Positions 1 through 11,077 of a stretch of 64,000 bases of DNA are shown one piece after another. The position numbers were made by a program, and so were the translations under genes. The DNA lies in NCBI GenBank assembly GCA_001910725.1, contig MJGA01000001.1, positions 2,170,001 through 2,234,000 on the forward strand. The letters run 5' to 3'. The notes below the pieces were generated by a model. The model saw only the letters and a list, made by a program, of their open reading frames with translations, had not been told where the DNA came from and did no database searches. Position 1 is the first letter of the stretch, and each line of letters begins with the position of its first letter. This DNA is from Phanerodontia chrysosporium (Eukaryota > Basidiomycota > Agaricomycetes > Polyporales > Phanerochaetaceae).

Positions 1-2018
1 CGGAATATAAGATGAGAACCCGAAAGAATTTCCCAGGAAGCTTCCAGGATTGAAAACATGGCAGCCTTCATATGTCATCTGGTATCGATCGTACTTGTCC
101 GCGAGGACGACCTGAGATAGGTAAGAGCGTGCTCCAGACTCGGGAGCGCATGACGTACTGCTGTAGGTAGCGGATATAGGCGAAGCGTGTGGTCAAACTC
201 TGGAAGTGTCGGTTGGATGGAGGCCGTGAGAGGAACGAGATGACTCTGATCCAATATGGATTGTACGAGCTTGAAATTACGATGTTAAAGGCAGCTCCGA
301 AGCGAACATAAAGTGAGGACTTACATAGCGTTTCAGGTCATCCTCACGCACATCAGGCTTCACACCAACAAGGTTTCTCAACATGCGCGCCATGAGATCT
401 TCCCGAAAAATAACGATCTCTTGCTCGCAGAACTTTATCCGACACGGATTAGACCCTAGATGTAGTTTGGGAACTTTAGTCTTCAGTTTGCCGGTAAACG
501 ACGATAGCAAGGGTTTGCGGGGCAGGATGGAGTTTATTGTTATATCACGAGGTCCTGGAACCAGTACGAAATGCGTTTGACGAGTGAAGACGGGATATGA
601 GGCAATGAGCTCCGCCAAAGAGTCGAAACCGTCTGCAATTTAGGATCAGTGCATGCAATGGGCCAACACCGTCGGATACTACCTTGATATCTCCTGATTT
701 CCCTTGCGTTCCCTTGCGCAATGCCACGCTGGCTGAAATTTCCGCATAATACGATGAGGCGTGGAATAAATTGGTTCTCCACGCAGTTATCGAAGAGCTT
801 TTTCAGCCCTTGCATTGTATCTGGGTGGTCTAGCCAGACGTCTGAGAGCACGAAGAAGTTCAGCTCAGGCCAATCTTCTCTTAGACGTGTCGCTAAGTGG
901 TTCTGTGCATTGCTCCGTCAGCACAGAATTTCCGGACAGGAGGGGCATCCTACATCTTCGACCAGCGTCGTGGCACCCTTCCCCAGAAAATCAATATGAC
1001 CATATATTGACCTGGCGGCCTCTCGACTCTCGCATGGTGGGTGTCCAATGGCAATCACTTGCAGGGTGGCCTCATCGGTGTAGTCGCCCTCAACGAGCGC
1101 AAAGCAACCCTCAGTGAAGAGACCCTCGCTGGGTTGATCCTGTTGCTGAGGCGTGAATACGATAGTCACTATGAGGCTTGGCCGTACATACCAGCTGGGA
1201 GAAGTCAAGGTCTACAGCTCCGTCTTCATCTTCAAGGCATAGTTTCCCTTCTTTGGAGTGGGAGAGCATGCCGAAGAGAAGGAATCGTTGGCCCGCTCGA
1301 CCGAGAAGTTGTTTCGTTGAACGGAGCTGAGGTGAAGATTCAAGCCGTGAGTCATGGACAGGCTGACCAAGTCACATACTGTTAACAATTTCTCTCGGTC
1401 GCGCGCGGCGATCGTAGATGGCGAAAAATGGTCATTTCGGAGAATGGTTTGTTTGATAATGTTCAAACGGTTTCGAACGGCAGCAATGCGAGAGTCCGCA
1501 GATCCTGATGCAGTCAGAGGAGCGAGGACTCTAGATGATATCAATGTATGTTTTGCTACATATTATCGTGGATCATACCTCTCGAACGCACTACGTTCCG
1601 TCGACCAATTCCACAGCGGCATCTCGAATGCGTCAACAATATGCAGGTGGCTCTCCGGGTCTAAAAAGTCGCCGTCGGTCGCATCTCCGCTTTCTTGGAA
1701 AGTCTCATAGACTCTCTGGAGAACCTCGAGGGAGACTTTCATCTGCGCATCTTTGGGTGATTTAATGATCACAGTATGTTGGGTTGATTGCCGCACCCAC
1801 CATCCTGTTTGTTATACTCTTTGGCAATCCACTCCACCGCCTGTTCAATTTGGTCATCTGGTATTTCATGACGCTCAAGGACCTCCTCTATGAACTCCAA
1901 GGCCTCGGGACCCAGAGAATGACTGTACTTGCGGAAGACCTGGAGAACTTGAGATTCGAGTACCGCTATAATCGTGGCAACATACCTTAATGATTGCTCG
2001 TTGCCTTATATCTGCCAT
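1..2018 (-). CDS. DPB2: DNA polymerase epsilon subunit B (Dpb2/POLE2), 3' end cut by window
   Basis: Non-catalytic second subunit of the leading-strand replicase Pol epsilon, acting in the nucleus in replisome assembly. The chosen start at 2018 ([11 protein letters not shown]) is followed by an intron and by the Dpb2 N-terminal helical domain ([20 protein letters not shown]). Then come the OB-fold part ([20 protein letters not shown]) and the inactive calcineurin-like phosphoesterase part ([36 protein letters not shown]). The reading ends at the left edge within [19 protein letters not shown], so the last residues lie outside. At least six short GT-AG introns were followed by eye and no frame break was seen. 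It is divergent from the PHAF1 gene across about 250 bp that contains three tandem ACGCG cores. Family identity is very clear; exact intron edges are approximate. Confidence 0.95.
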
Positions 2019-2101
2019 TCTCTGCTGAGAGCTAGGATGTTATATATGATGATGTGAATATTCGGAGTCGGAGGGTGGTGGTGGTCCCAGACCAAAGGTC
2101 G

Positions 2102-2116
2102 ACGCGACGCGACGCG
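2102..2116. promoter_or_regulatory. Three tandem ACGCG cores (MCB-like) between DPB2 and PHAF1
   Basis: ACGCG occurs three times head to tail at 2102-2106, 2107-2111 and 2112-2116, about 85-100 bp upstream of the DPB2 start codon. ACGCG(T/A) is the core bound by fungal MBF at G1/S genes, and DPB2 is a replication gene. The site is seen in the sequence; its function is inferred. Confidence 0.45.
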
Positions 2117-2269
2117 GCAACACCGTGTAGGCGCCGAAGCCTCAAATGGGCGTCTGCATTCCGAATGCGGGTTACTCGCACCGCTCGTCATCGAGGCAAC
2201 CTTGAGCTTAGCTTCAACAACGTCGTTCTAACCGCATCGTGCTGCTTGCTTTCACTCACTCAATCGACA

Positions 2270-3775
2270 ATGTATCCAAAGCTAGACGTTGAGATAAAGC
2301 CAGGCGTTGGCTTGGGACAGTTCGAGCTTGGTACGTCTCCTGCCTGGGATCGGCAGCTTCACACTGTCCTAACCAGGGACGATGCAGGCATGTCCCTGTG
2401 GACAGTGGTCGATATGCTACGCAACGACCCACACTCTTTCCCGCAGGTCGATGTGAAATATGACCCTGACTCGCCCACCAGCCCTGTAATTCTTCACCTT
2501 CGCCCTCACCTCGACCTCTTATTCTCCGGCAAGCACCAGCGATTGCACACCATTTGCCTTAAGAAACTGCAGGACCCTCACCCACCTGTCACACTGCGGT
2601 ACAAGAACATGATTTTGTCTTCCCCGCGAGAAGTCCTGAGGAGGGTGGGTGTCAGCAGAGCATTTGGGCCAACGTATGCAGGTGATGATCTGCGTTACCC
2701 CGGTGTGTGGTTTAGCTTTGAGGAGGACGGGCGTGTCGATCCGTTGAAATCCGGCTCCCCCCATCCTGAGGACAAGATGCAGGAAGTAAAGCGCGTCATA
2801 ATCTCACAGAAGAGCGTGAGTGAGGAGCCTGAAGACGTCTTGTCCGAGGTTCGAGTGTGCGAAGTCATGCATGGAGACGTCGAAAGCGCCATCGTGAAGG
2901 TAATGAGACTACCATTTACGGTTGCGCAATGCTTACAATCTTCTCGCACCAAGGTGCATGATGGTGTCGTTCTGAACTTCTATCCCTCCCCCTCCACACC
3001 AGTACATGTTCGCATTGGGATCACCACAGCTCAGGATCTCACGTGCGACTTGGGACCTCCTATACGCATACACTACAGGGAAGACAACAGGATGAACATA
3101 CACTCGAAGTCAAAGGAAGAAGATCCGGACATAGATACTGGATGTTAGCCGTCCACCTTCTGCCTGGAGGGCTGCGTTGCTGAATTAACCGTGCAGATTT
3201 CTATAATTATTTCCAGCATGGGATAGATTTCCTCATCGGTGGAAATACTCACGTCGTCAAGAAAATCATTTTACACTCTAATATCGTAAGTTGCAGTCTA
3301 CAATCCGCTCCGAGCTACCCCTAACCGCCAATGGTGTCAGCCTGGTACACCACTATTTCAACGTTACAAGCGTTGCCCATGGGCAATAGAAGGACGGCCA
3401 GAGGACGACGAAGATGGTCCGTCGTGATGTCTCTCACGGTATTTTGTTCTCACCGTTACTCAGACACACCGCCACGCAAATGGTTCTACGACCGAGTACG
3501 ATTCTGAAGTCTGGGATCCAATCACTTACTCACCCATGCTCAGTTTGAGGACATCAGACATTTCCTTAGCCCAGGCGAGACGCCTCCGATCATGCGCTTG
3601 GACCGCACGGACGAAGAGGATGGGCTGACTCTACCCAATTCGAGTACTGGTCAGTCACTTGCGCCGTGTTGAAGGAAGTTAATGACGTGCCTCCTTTACA
3701 GAACTACTAGGCTTTGATGGAGTTGTGCTTGAAGTTGCGGAAAGTGCGCACGTCGTTGCAGTCATGCTATTTTGA
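2270..3775 (+). CDS. PHAF1 / UPF0183 family protein
   Basis: Homologue of the UPF0183 family (human PHAF1/C16orf70, MYTHO), an autophagy-linked protein recruited to phagophores with BCAS3 in animals; its role in fungi is little known. The start MYPKLDVEIKPGVGLGQFEL matches the family N-terminus (a GxxLG-type opening strand followed by an FxLG motif). A 46-nt intron (2331-2376) follows, then SLWTVVDMLRNDPHSFPQVD and LDLLFSGKHQRLHTICL, equivalent to the conserved 'IKLMFDAFNQRLKVI' part. Near the C-terminus MNIHSKSKEEDPD and YNYFQHGIDFLIGGNTHVVK match the family's phosphoserine/KIHS and 'YFFNYF..G.DILFD' blocks. The end at 3775 follows an LLGFDGVVLEV segment. At least five introns are needed; those after 3150 are approximate. 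A larger open frame extends upstream to 2054, but the family start lies at 2270. Confidence 0.85.
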
Positions 3776-3913
3776 AAGCACAAGGCTTCCAAGCATAACT
3801 ACTGATCATATGCATATATCACTGGTATCTACATCTACATGTCGCACTATAACTTATGATGAGTCCCACACTTTCTAGTCTACAATCTGGAGTTACCAAT
3901 GTATAACGTCCGT

Positions 3914-4968
3914 TCACCTCGTAGTAGGCGAATCATCCGCATTCTTGAAGATCTCGCGCCAGACAGTTCTCAGCTCCTCCAATCGGCTGACCGCATCCGC
4001 TCCGGGTGGAACCTCCTTCCCGTCTGCGGCGATTTGTCTCGCCTTCCCGCCTTCCACTGTTTCGAGGCCGGCCTCACAGAAGTGGACGCACTTGCCCCAT
4101 CCCAGACTGACAGCAGCCGCGATATTGTTCCGACTATCATCAATGAAGTAGATCTTCTTAGGATCCGTGACCCCCGCTTTCTGCATGGCCTATACGGAGA
4201 TTTCTCGTCAAGCCCCGCGCGCTCGGAAAGCAGGTGCCGCATACGCACATCAATGTAGAACTGGGGCTCTGGCTTGCATGAAAACTTCGGGTTCGAGTAG
4301 TCGCAGTAGATGACATCCTCTATGAGGTCGTCGACACCCAAGATCCGCAGGACTCGGTATGCATGCTTCATTCCGAGTCAGCTAAGCTCAAGAGGCTGCA
4401 ACGACCAAGCTCACCGTCTTGTACGCGTTGGTTAGAGCCCAGACCCTCGTCTTACTGCGATCGATGTCGAGCAGTAATTTGCGCAGTTCGGGGTCGGGTT
4501 TGATCATTTCTTCGAGTGGTAGAGATCCGTCGCATTTCTTGTCGAAATCCAGAGGGTCTGATCAGCAGTCAGAGGGTTGCAAGAAGCTAACAAGGGTTCT
4601 CCATGCTACCTCACCAATCTCATGGTGTCTGACGAGCCCTCTCAAAGCGAGGCCGTACTCTGTGTAATACTTGTGATGTAGCTCTGTAGCGCGATCGTCT
4701 TCTAGGCCGAGACTGAGAAAGTACGCTAGCCACGGCTTCAGCTAGGGCTAATATATGTGACTTAGACGACATGACGTGTACCATGGATACGTTCGCCCAT
4801 AGCTTGGGATATCTTCGAGCTGGCCGAGTAGAGAGTGTTGTCGATGTCGAAAAATACGATGCTGCGGTCATCGGTGGCAGCTTCTAATTCATGACAAGGT
4901 GGGAATTGAGACAGGGATCTATCATGAGTAAGGTGAGTGTACTGACCTTGCGGCAGTTCTACAGTCAT
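3914..4968 (-). CDS. HAD-superfamily pyrimidine 5'-nucleotidase, Sdt1/Phm8-like
   Basis: A soluble HAD hydrolase of the yeast Sdt1/Phm8 group, which removes phosphate from pyrimidine nucleoside monophosphates or lysophosphatidate. Visible motifs: motif I VFFDIDNTLYS (DxDxT, nucleophile and acid/base Asp), motif II region VWALTNAY, motif III lysine in FSCKPEPQFYID, motif IV IYFIDDSRNNI. The start MTVELPQG at 4968 is followed by an intron; translating further upstream would add an unlikely hydrophobic leader. About five introns separate the exons. The protein ends DDSPTTR at 3914. Its 3' end converges on the PHAF1 gene (138 bp apart) and its 5' end is divergent from ribosomal eL6. Substrate preference cannot be read from the sequence. 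Confidence 0.88.
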
Positions 4969-5360
4969 CGTGTATGCGCAGTGGGAGAGAAGAGGAGAGA
5001 GTAGTAAGAACAGAGTCAGTGTGCTACAATGCACGAGTTACTTCGGAGTCGAGCTGTTATCGGAAAGCCCGGTCCGAGCGCCTGAATGTCACACCAGTTA
5101 CGAGCTCTCGGTCACAAGATGATCGTCACACTCGTCACGGAAGCGCGGTGTCACGCTCGTCCAAGCCAGGCAGTCGAGGCCGTCAACACATTCAGCAACC
5201 CTCAAGATCAACGCAGTGAGCATCGTTTCTTGCTGTTCGGGCGTGGAATGCATGCTGGAGGAGGCTGTGATGCTGCTGGGAAGTGGAAGGAGGCGTTGGG
5301 ACGGAATTTGAGGCTGGATGCCAAAGTCGCGGGACGGATGATGCAGCTACGCCTGAACCA

Positions 5361-5403
5361 GTGAGCCCGCCCACCCGACTCAATACTGACTACATTGTTG
5401 CAG
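5361..5403 (+). other. 5'-UTR intron of eL6
   Basis: A 43-nt GTGAGC...TTGCAG intron ends directly before the eL6 ATG and carries a branch-site-like CTGAC (in aatactgac) about 18 nt before the acceptor. The upstream exon does not join in frame with the ribosomal protein, so it is read as untranslated leader. Confidence 0.6.
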
Positions 5404-6178
5404 ATGGCCCGCAGCAAGGAACTCGTCCCCGGCGTCGGACGGCTGTCCCGCTCGCAAGTCTACGCCCGCCGCGGCCTCTTCAAGGGCCTGAAAAAGTCGG
5501 AGAAGCCGGCTGCTGCTGAGGCCGCCTCCACCAAGGAGGTCACTGTTGGCGGTGCCAACAACGGTGGCAAGCGTCTTGTCCCCACTCAGAAGGCGCCACG
5601 ATTCTACCCTGCTGAGGACGTCCGCCAGCCCAAGAAGAGCCGCAAGCATCCCAAGCCCGCGAAGCTGCGCTCGTCCATCACCCCGGCACCGTCCTCATCC
5701 TCCTTGCTGGCCGCTTCGCAGGCAGGCGCGTCGTCTTCCTGAAGCAGCTCGAGAGCGGACTGCTGCTTGTGACCGGCCCCTACAAGGTCAACGGTGTCCC
5801 GCTCCGCCGGGTCAACCAGGCCTACGTTATCGCCACCTCCACCAAGATTGAGCTCGGCGACTTCAAGGTTCGTTGAACACCGGAATATCCTCATATGGGG
5901 ATTTCTGACGTGTGGAGCATGAATAGGTCGACGAGAAGATCAACGACGCGTACTTCGCCAAGTCTGCCTCCAAGGGCAAGACCTCCGCGGAGGAGGAGTT
6001 CTTCGCTGAGGGCAAACCCAAGGCGAAGGAGGCGTACCCTGAGTCCCGGGCCGCCGACCAAAAGGCCGTCGACTCTGCGATCATCGCCGCGGTCAAGAAG
6101 ACCGAATACCTCTCGAAGTACCTGCAGGCGAGCTGGGGTCTGTCGAAGGGCCAGTTCCCTCACCAATTGGCCTTCTAA
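5404..6178 (+). CDS. RPL6: 60S ribosomal protein eL6 (frame broken by one base near 5684)
   Basis: Component of the cytosolic large ribosomal subunit. The N-terminal basic arm [20 protein letters not shown] is followed by [20 protein letters not shown], the SH3-like core [40 protein letters not shown] and [14 protein letters not shown], then the C-terminal helices ending HQLAF. One coding intron lies at 5868-5926. Between SSIT and GTVLILL the frame changes: the sequence has ATCACC followed by only enough C for CCC minus one, so one C appears to be missing from the run at 5681-5684. Everything before and after is perfectly conserved, so I treat it as a sequence error in an intact essential gene. 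Confidence 0.93.
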
Positions 6179-6525
6179 GCTTGGAAGCCTGCTTCTGATG
6201 AGCAAGACGGCTAGAGGTCGTTGGGTTGGCAGGGGCTGATTCCGGGAGAGAGGGCTTTTCCACTATGTTTTTATGATATGCCTGTAGCACCACATGATTT
6301 TTCTTCCCTCTCGCAATCCGACATGCTACCTCGGCCACGGCATACCATATTCATTCCTTGCTTGTGATAGTATTCCCTGAGGTGAACACGATACCCGTGG
6401 AGTCCTCCTGTGTGTCATGATCGCGAAGCGAACGGGTCCGCAACTCGTCGTGAGCTGTCGAAAATGCATACACGCGGATTGTTCGGCGCTCACGACTTCG
6501 CGATAAACCAGGAGGAACCGATTCC
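6179..6525. other. Intergenic: eL6 3' UTR and upstream region of COX18-like gene
   Basis: About 350 bp without a supported gene. It should hold the eL6 polyadenylation region and the promoter of the next gene; no distinct motif was recognised. Confidence 0.5.
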
Positions 6526-7671
6526 ATGTTGGCCTTGTCCCAACTCACCACTCGGGCTGCGACGCGACATGTCGCCCGTATTCCTCAAACGCTCAGACCC
6601 GTAGCGGTCCTCGCAGTCAGGCGTAGAACAATCACCACGGATGTGATCCAGCAGGCCTCTGAAGGCTTCCTTGACCTTGCGCTCGCGCTTCCGTTCCCAG
6701 AGTACATCCCGCCATACTCGGGGACAATTATCCTGTTGACCCTTGCAAGTCGCGCAATATTTACTCTTCCATTCTCTATCTGGGTAAGCAGCTATATGAC
6801 GAGGCTGAACTGTAGTCTCATCCACGCTACAGGCCAGGAAACGACAATGGAAAACTGAAGAAGTCGTAATCCCGCAACTGAAGGCAGAGCGTCCTGCCAT
6901 TCTCCAAAGGGTTCACGAGGAAATGCGCAAGGATGGCTTCCGAGGTAATCGAGAGGAGGCCATGAAGGAGCACGCAAAGCGGGCCCAGCCATTGGTACGA
7001 GTTGCACGCTTAACTCGAGCTCCCTGTAGTCACCTTGCGGTCCACAGATAAAAGCGCGCCAAAAGGAGCTGGCCAAGGAACATGGCTGCTCTGTGCTGCC
7101 CACGATGCTTATTCCGCCGCTCACACAGCTTCCGCTCTTCGTGGGCCTGTCGATGGTGCTTGGCAGGGCGTCCACGGCGCCGACCGTGCTGGACTCGGAA
7201 TCCTTCCTGACTCTCACGTCCTTGTCCCACGGCGACCCGACAGGTACACTCCCGATCCTACTCGGTGTCATCACGTTTGCGAACGTGGACGCGTCCAGGT
7301 GGTTCATGACTGCGGAAGCCCGAGCACGTGAACAGCAGGTTGCAGAGTGGACAGCGAAGCGGCGGGCAGCGGGGGAGACTGTCCTCGAGCCGAAGAAGAT
7401 ATTCCAGGCGGCTCTTCGTGTTGCGTCTGTCGGTCGAATCCTCATCGCCCTCCTGGTCCCAGGGGTACGTCCTCACCCCATGTCACTGTTCTGATGCTAA
7501 TTTGTCGTGAAGAGCATACAACTTTACTGGGTTACCTCAGCAGCCTTTGGTCTTGTCCAGACTTGGGCTCTGGATTGGTGGGATCTCCGGAGACGTCGCG
7601 CAAGGAGTCTTGCAGCCTCCGATTTGAGCACACCGTTGGAGTCAACAAAACCGGCGGACAAGCGGCAATGA
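6526..7671 (+). CDS. COX18: Mitochondrial inner-membrane insertase, COX18/OXA1/YidC family
   Basis: Inserts mitochondrial membrane proteins; Cox18 exports the C-terminal tail of Cox2. The N-terminus MLALSQLTTRAATRHVARIP is Arg/Ala/Thr-rich without acids, as in a mitochondrial targeting peptide. The YidC-like core begins YIPPYSGTIILLTLASRAIF with the Arg-containing first membrane segment. It continues with the matrix coiled region (QWKTEEVVIPQLKAERPAIL), then VLPTMLIPPLTQLPLFVGLS and two further hydrophobic segments, ending in a short basic matrix tail. Introns interrupt after PFSIW, after AQPL and after LLVPG; all joins keep frame. The short tail lacking a long Oxa1-type ribosome-binding extension favours Cox18 over Oxa1, but paralogue assignment is an inference. 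Confidence 0.82.
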
Positions 7672-7908
7672 AAGGGAGGGCCATTGGTGAGTCGCGCTTA
7701 CATATTCTCCGCCCGGATGACTTGAACTGTGGTCGGAGTGAACCTCGTAAACCGCTTTTATAGCGTATGGTTCACCATGATTCCTCCTTGATCTAATATG
7801 ACGGACATCAGTTTCTACATTGTCCGAGGCATTAGCTAACATTCTCTATAGGTTTACACAATGTCCGTGGAGGGTTACAGATCGAATCGCCCCTTGCCAT
7901 GGGTATAC

Positions 7909-8612
7909 CTAGCTCTTCTTGACCGACTGCCCGTCTCTACTCTCCATATAACGCCCCACCCCTAGATGCCATGCCAGCCTCGGGATCATCAGCGTGAACC
8001 CCGAGACGATAGTGATCCAAAGCGTCCCCTGCCACTTGCTCACTTCCCACCTGTCGTCTCCGATTGCCCAGAGGGTAAGGGCTATGTGCAAAAAATCCCC
8101 CAAGAGTAGCGGGGTCAGGAGTGCGCCAACAATCTTTTCTTGGATTGCTGGTTGCGACCAGAGATGTTTCCGTGCTGCCCACAGGATGAAGAAATTGAGC
8201 AGGCCTAGCAGGCCGACGGTGTGTGCAAGTTGGAGAAGTGTCACGACTGCGGCTCTGGGCAGCGGACCCTGTGGTAGTTCACCTGAGGGCCATGGTGCCT
8301 GTTGGATGTACACCTGCCACGTTGATTATGAGACCTCAAGAAGAGGGCGACAGGAGTCAAACTCACCTGCTCCGGGTACAACAAGGCTCCTAGCGCACCT
8401 CCAGTCGCGAGGAGCGGTTCGTACCAGCCAAACACGAACCAATAGAACACAGGCAACGCTGAGTTCGGTTGCATGCGGGGAGGCGTGACGGGTGCAGGGA
8501 GTGTGGCGTATGCGGCTGTCGTGAGGCTCACGTCTGGCTCGACGATGCCTCTGGAGCGCCTCGGGTACAGCGTATATTCGGTCGAGATGGTGTTGGGCGG
8601 AGAAGTCAGCAA
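7909..8612 (-). CDS. DUF7704 integral membrane protein
   Basis: A small fungal multi-pass membrane protein of unknown function. Two exons: residues 1-82 carry the family signature LPVFYWFVFGWYEPLLATGG and an LLYPEQ motif before the intron, and the second exon gives three more hydrophobic segments (VTLLQLAHTVGLLGLLNFFI, GALLTPLLLGDFLHIALTLW, TLWITIVSGFTLMIPRLAWH). Four membrane helices in about 210 residues fit the family. It ends in a basic QSVKKS tail. The start at 8612 is the first Met in frame. The two exons sit on opposite sides of a roughly 55-nt intron near 8313-8368. No biochemical role is known for this family. Confidence 0.78.
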
Positions 8613-9387
8613 CCCAGGTCAAGGGCGGCGGTGGTATATATCAGTTTCGATTGTCAGCGAGGCACGGAAAGGCACATGTCTTGATGAAGGGACGGTGTTT
8701 GTGGTTAAGATCGAGGCACAGGCCTGTCGTCGACGAGGCTCTGCGGCAAGATCGTACCAGTGCGGTTCCGCAGAACGATCGTGCTCATTAGGAAAGCACC
8801 CGAGGGCAAACCCGCCGCATGGATGTTAACGTTACAGGTGCACGCGTTCGCGCTGCGCACTGCGGGAATCCCTGCGCTGGGAAACATCCTCCTGATACGG
8901 ACCTGCCCTAAACGACAGTATTTTATCCCGCTCTGCCGCCCTCCTGGTCTCTCAATCTTACAACCACGGTCCTATTCTTACCCAGGCAGTCAGCTAGATG
9001 TTGCAGACGCTGTTCAGCTAAATGGCCGGACCAAGAGTAGTCCTCAGGGAAACGAAGGTTATAATGCTCGCGCTCGCTTTCTTGTGCCATCCCGGCACCT
9101 GTTGGGATGTGAGCTTCGCGCCTTCACACATGCCTTCTCCGTAGTGTACAGCTGCACTGCAATATATCCTTTCGCAAAATGAAACCCGTGTGCTGGTGTG
9201 AGACACTGGAACCCTGCTCAAATGACCTTGTCCGGAACGACTGGTGTAAGGCTCGGAGCTCCCACGGCATCCTGGCGGTGTAGGCGCTTGGACTTCGTTT
9301 CTGTTCCCGCTTCTGCAAGATGATCTCCTGCCGAGCACTCTATCTTTGTACCACCACTCAGACGACTGCTGGGCCACGGCATCCACG
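8613..9387. other. Intergenic between DUF7704 and FEX genes
   Basis: About 775 bp between two divergent genes. A GGTATATATC stretch lies at about 8633-8642, just upstream of the DUF7704 start. The open frames here show no conserved features and no gene was recognised. Confidence 0.5.
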
Positions 9388-10626
9388 ATGTCAGGAGAGG
9401 ACGACCCTAATGCTACCCAGCAGGGCTCGCTCAAGGAGAAGCGGACTCCTGAGGCAAGCAGCGAGGCTTCCGACCCGCGCAGCCCTCTCGAGTCCGAGTT
9501 CGAGCGGCGGGCGTCGATGCAAGATGCCAGGTCGCTGGTGTCGGAAGACATGCCTCCTGGCGAGGAGGACAAGCTGCCGCCAGCGAAGGTCTACCATCCG
9601 TTCTCTCCCCATGTCATAGCGCTCCTTATGCCAGCCTCGATATTTGGAGCGCTTGCGCGAGTAGGACTTCTGGCCTTGACAACATATGACGGGCGGGAGA
9701 TTTTCCCTCTTGCATGGGTGCAAGCTGCGGGGTGTTTGGTCATGGGCTTTGCCATTGGAATGAGGGAGCACATAGGTCAATTGTGAGTCGTGCGATCCCG
9801 TTCGCATCTGACGCTAACTGATTGTCTGTTAGCTATGGCCCATTGTACACCGCAATCACGACAGGTTTCTGCGGCTCCCTTACGACCTTCTCCAGTTGGC
9901 AGCTGGACGTCTTCACCTCATGGTTAAATCCTACCCACAGTCACCGTGACTGGCTGCGAGATGTAAGCTGTTGCTCCATGTGTTTGGCGCAACTAATGAG
10001 AGCCTTAGGTGATCGATGGTCTCGGCAAGACCATCTTCACAATAGCAATCGCCTTGTCTGCGGTGACATTCGGATCTCATCTCGCAGCTGTCTTTGGGCG
10101 GTACATTCCGCGGTTTCCCCCTCCCGCTCGGTGGCTGCGATACACGCTCACAATCGTCTCTGTGCTGGTCTATGCCGCTGCTTATCCAGCCTACTTCCGT
10201 ATGTCGCCCAGCTTCCGTCACCAAGCCACCGCCGCCATCTTGTTTTCCTTCCCCGGAACGTTAACGCGTTACGTTTTGTCCATCAAAGTCAACCCCCTCC
10301 TAAAGTTATTCCCCCTGGGTACTTTCACTGCCAATGCCGTCGGAACCGCCCTTATAGGAACCTTCCATGTCTTGCAAAGTACACGGTCCCCGCCGTCACC
10401 AAACGGCTGCGATGTACTTCAGGGTTTGATAGACGGCTACTGCGGCTGTCTTACCACCGTGAGCACCTTTGCCACTGAAGTCGCTGCCCTGACTGCGGGA
10501 AGGGCGTGGTTCTATGTTGTGTTGAGTTGGGCAACATGCCAATGCCTACTTCTTGTCATTCTTGGTTCTTCATATTGGGGTGGAGATGTAAGCCAAACGG
10601 TAACTTGTGTATTCTCGAGTAGTTAA
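9388..10626 (+). CDS. FEX1: Fluoride export protein FEX (tandem CrcB/Fluc fold)
   Basis: Plasma-membrane fluoride channel that protects fungi from environmental fluoride. It is a fused duplication of the bacterial Fluc/CrcB unit. The first half contains FGALARVGLLALTTYDG, the loop asparagine-equivalent region AAGCLVMGFAIG and the signature GFCGSLTTFSSWQLD. The second half contains FPGTLTRYVLSIKVNPLL, GTFTANAVGTALIG and the matching signature GYCGCLTTVSTFATE. Both phenylalanine-box/TTFS-type motifs are intact. An N-terminal acidic, Ser/Pro-rich cytosolic extension of about 70 residues precedes the first helix. Introns lie near 9783-9831 and 9961-10008. Start MSGEDDPNATQ at 9388 is chosen; an in-frame Met at 9346 is a weaker alternative. 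Confidence 0.93.
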
Positions 10627-11077
10627 TGTTCACAATTCCCAGCCAAAGTTCACGCTCATATTCACCATCCCATGACGCCTATTGGATCATGTAGAACGAA
10701 TAATCATGTCAATAGTAACATTTGCTAATCGTGTATGGAGTCAGAGAGTCCTCCGAGAGTTCAATTGACACCGTTCAGCGCTCGAGAGAATCCAAGGGCG
10801 GCCCCTACGGCCCTGTGACTTAATTACTTGACCTCAATCCGCCGCGCGATCCGAGACTTACAACATATCGATCTTTCTGTCTGAAGAGGTCTACCAGCAC
10901 TTTCTGCTCGCTGATAGTCATTTATCACAAGTCGGCGCGGTCAAATGTCGGTTTGAAGGTGATGGAGTAGTTGTCCGCATTTGGCAATTGTTGGCTCGGG
11001 ATCCTCGTGGCGTCCACGTTCTGCACCAGTCGCCGACGGTCGTTGCATTGCATCTTGCACCTGCACTTCCTGTCATC
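10627..11077. other. Intergenic between FEX and CKB genes
   Basis: About 450 bp holding the FEX 3' end and the leader of the CK2-beta gene. Nothing else was recognised. Confidence 0.5.
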
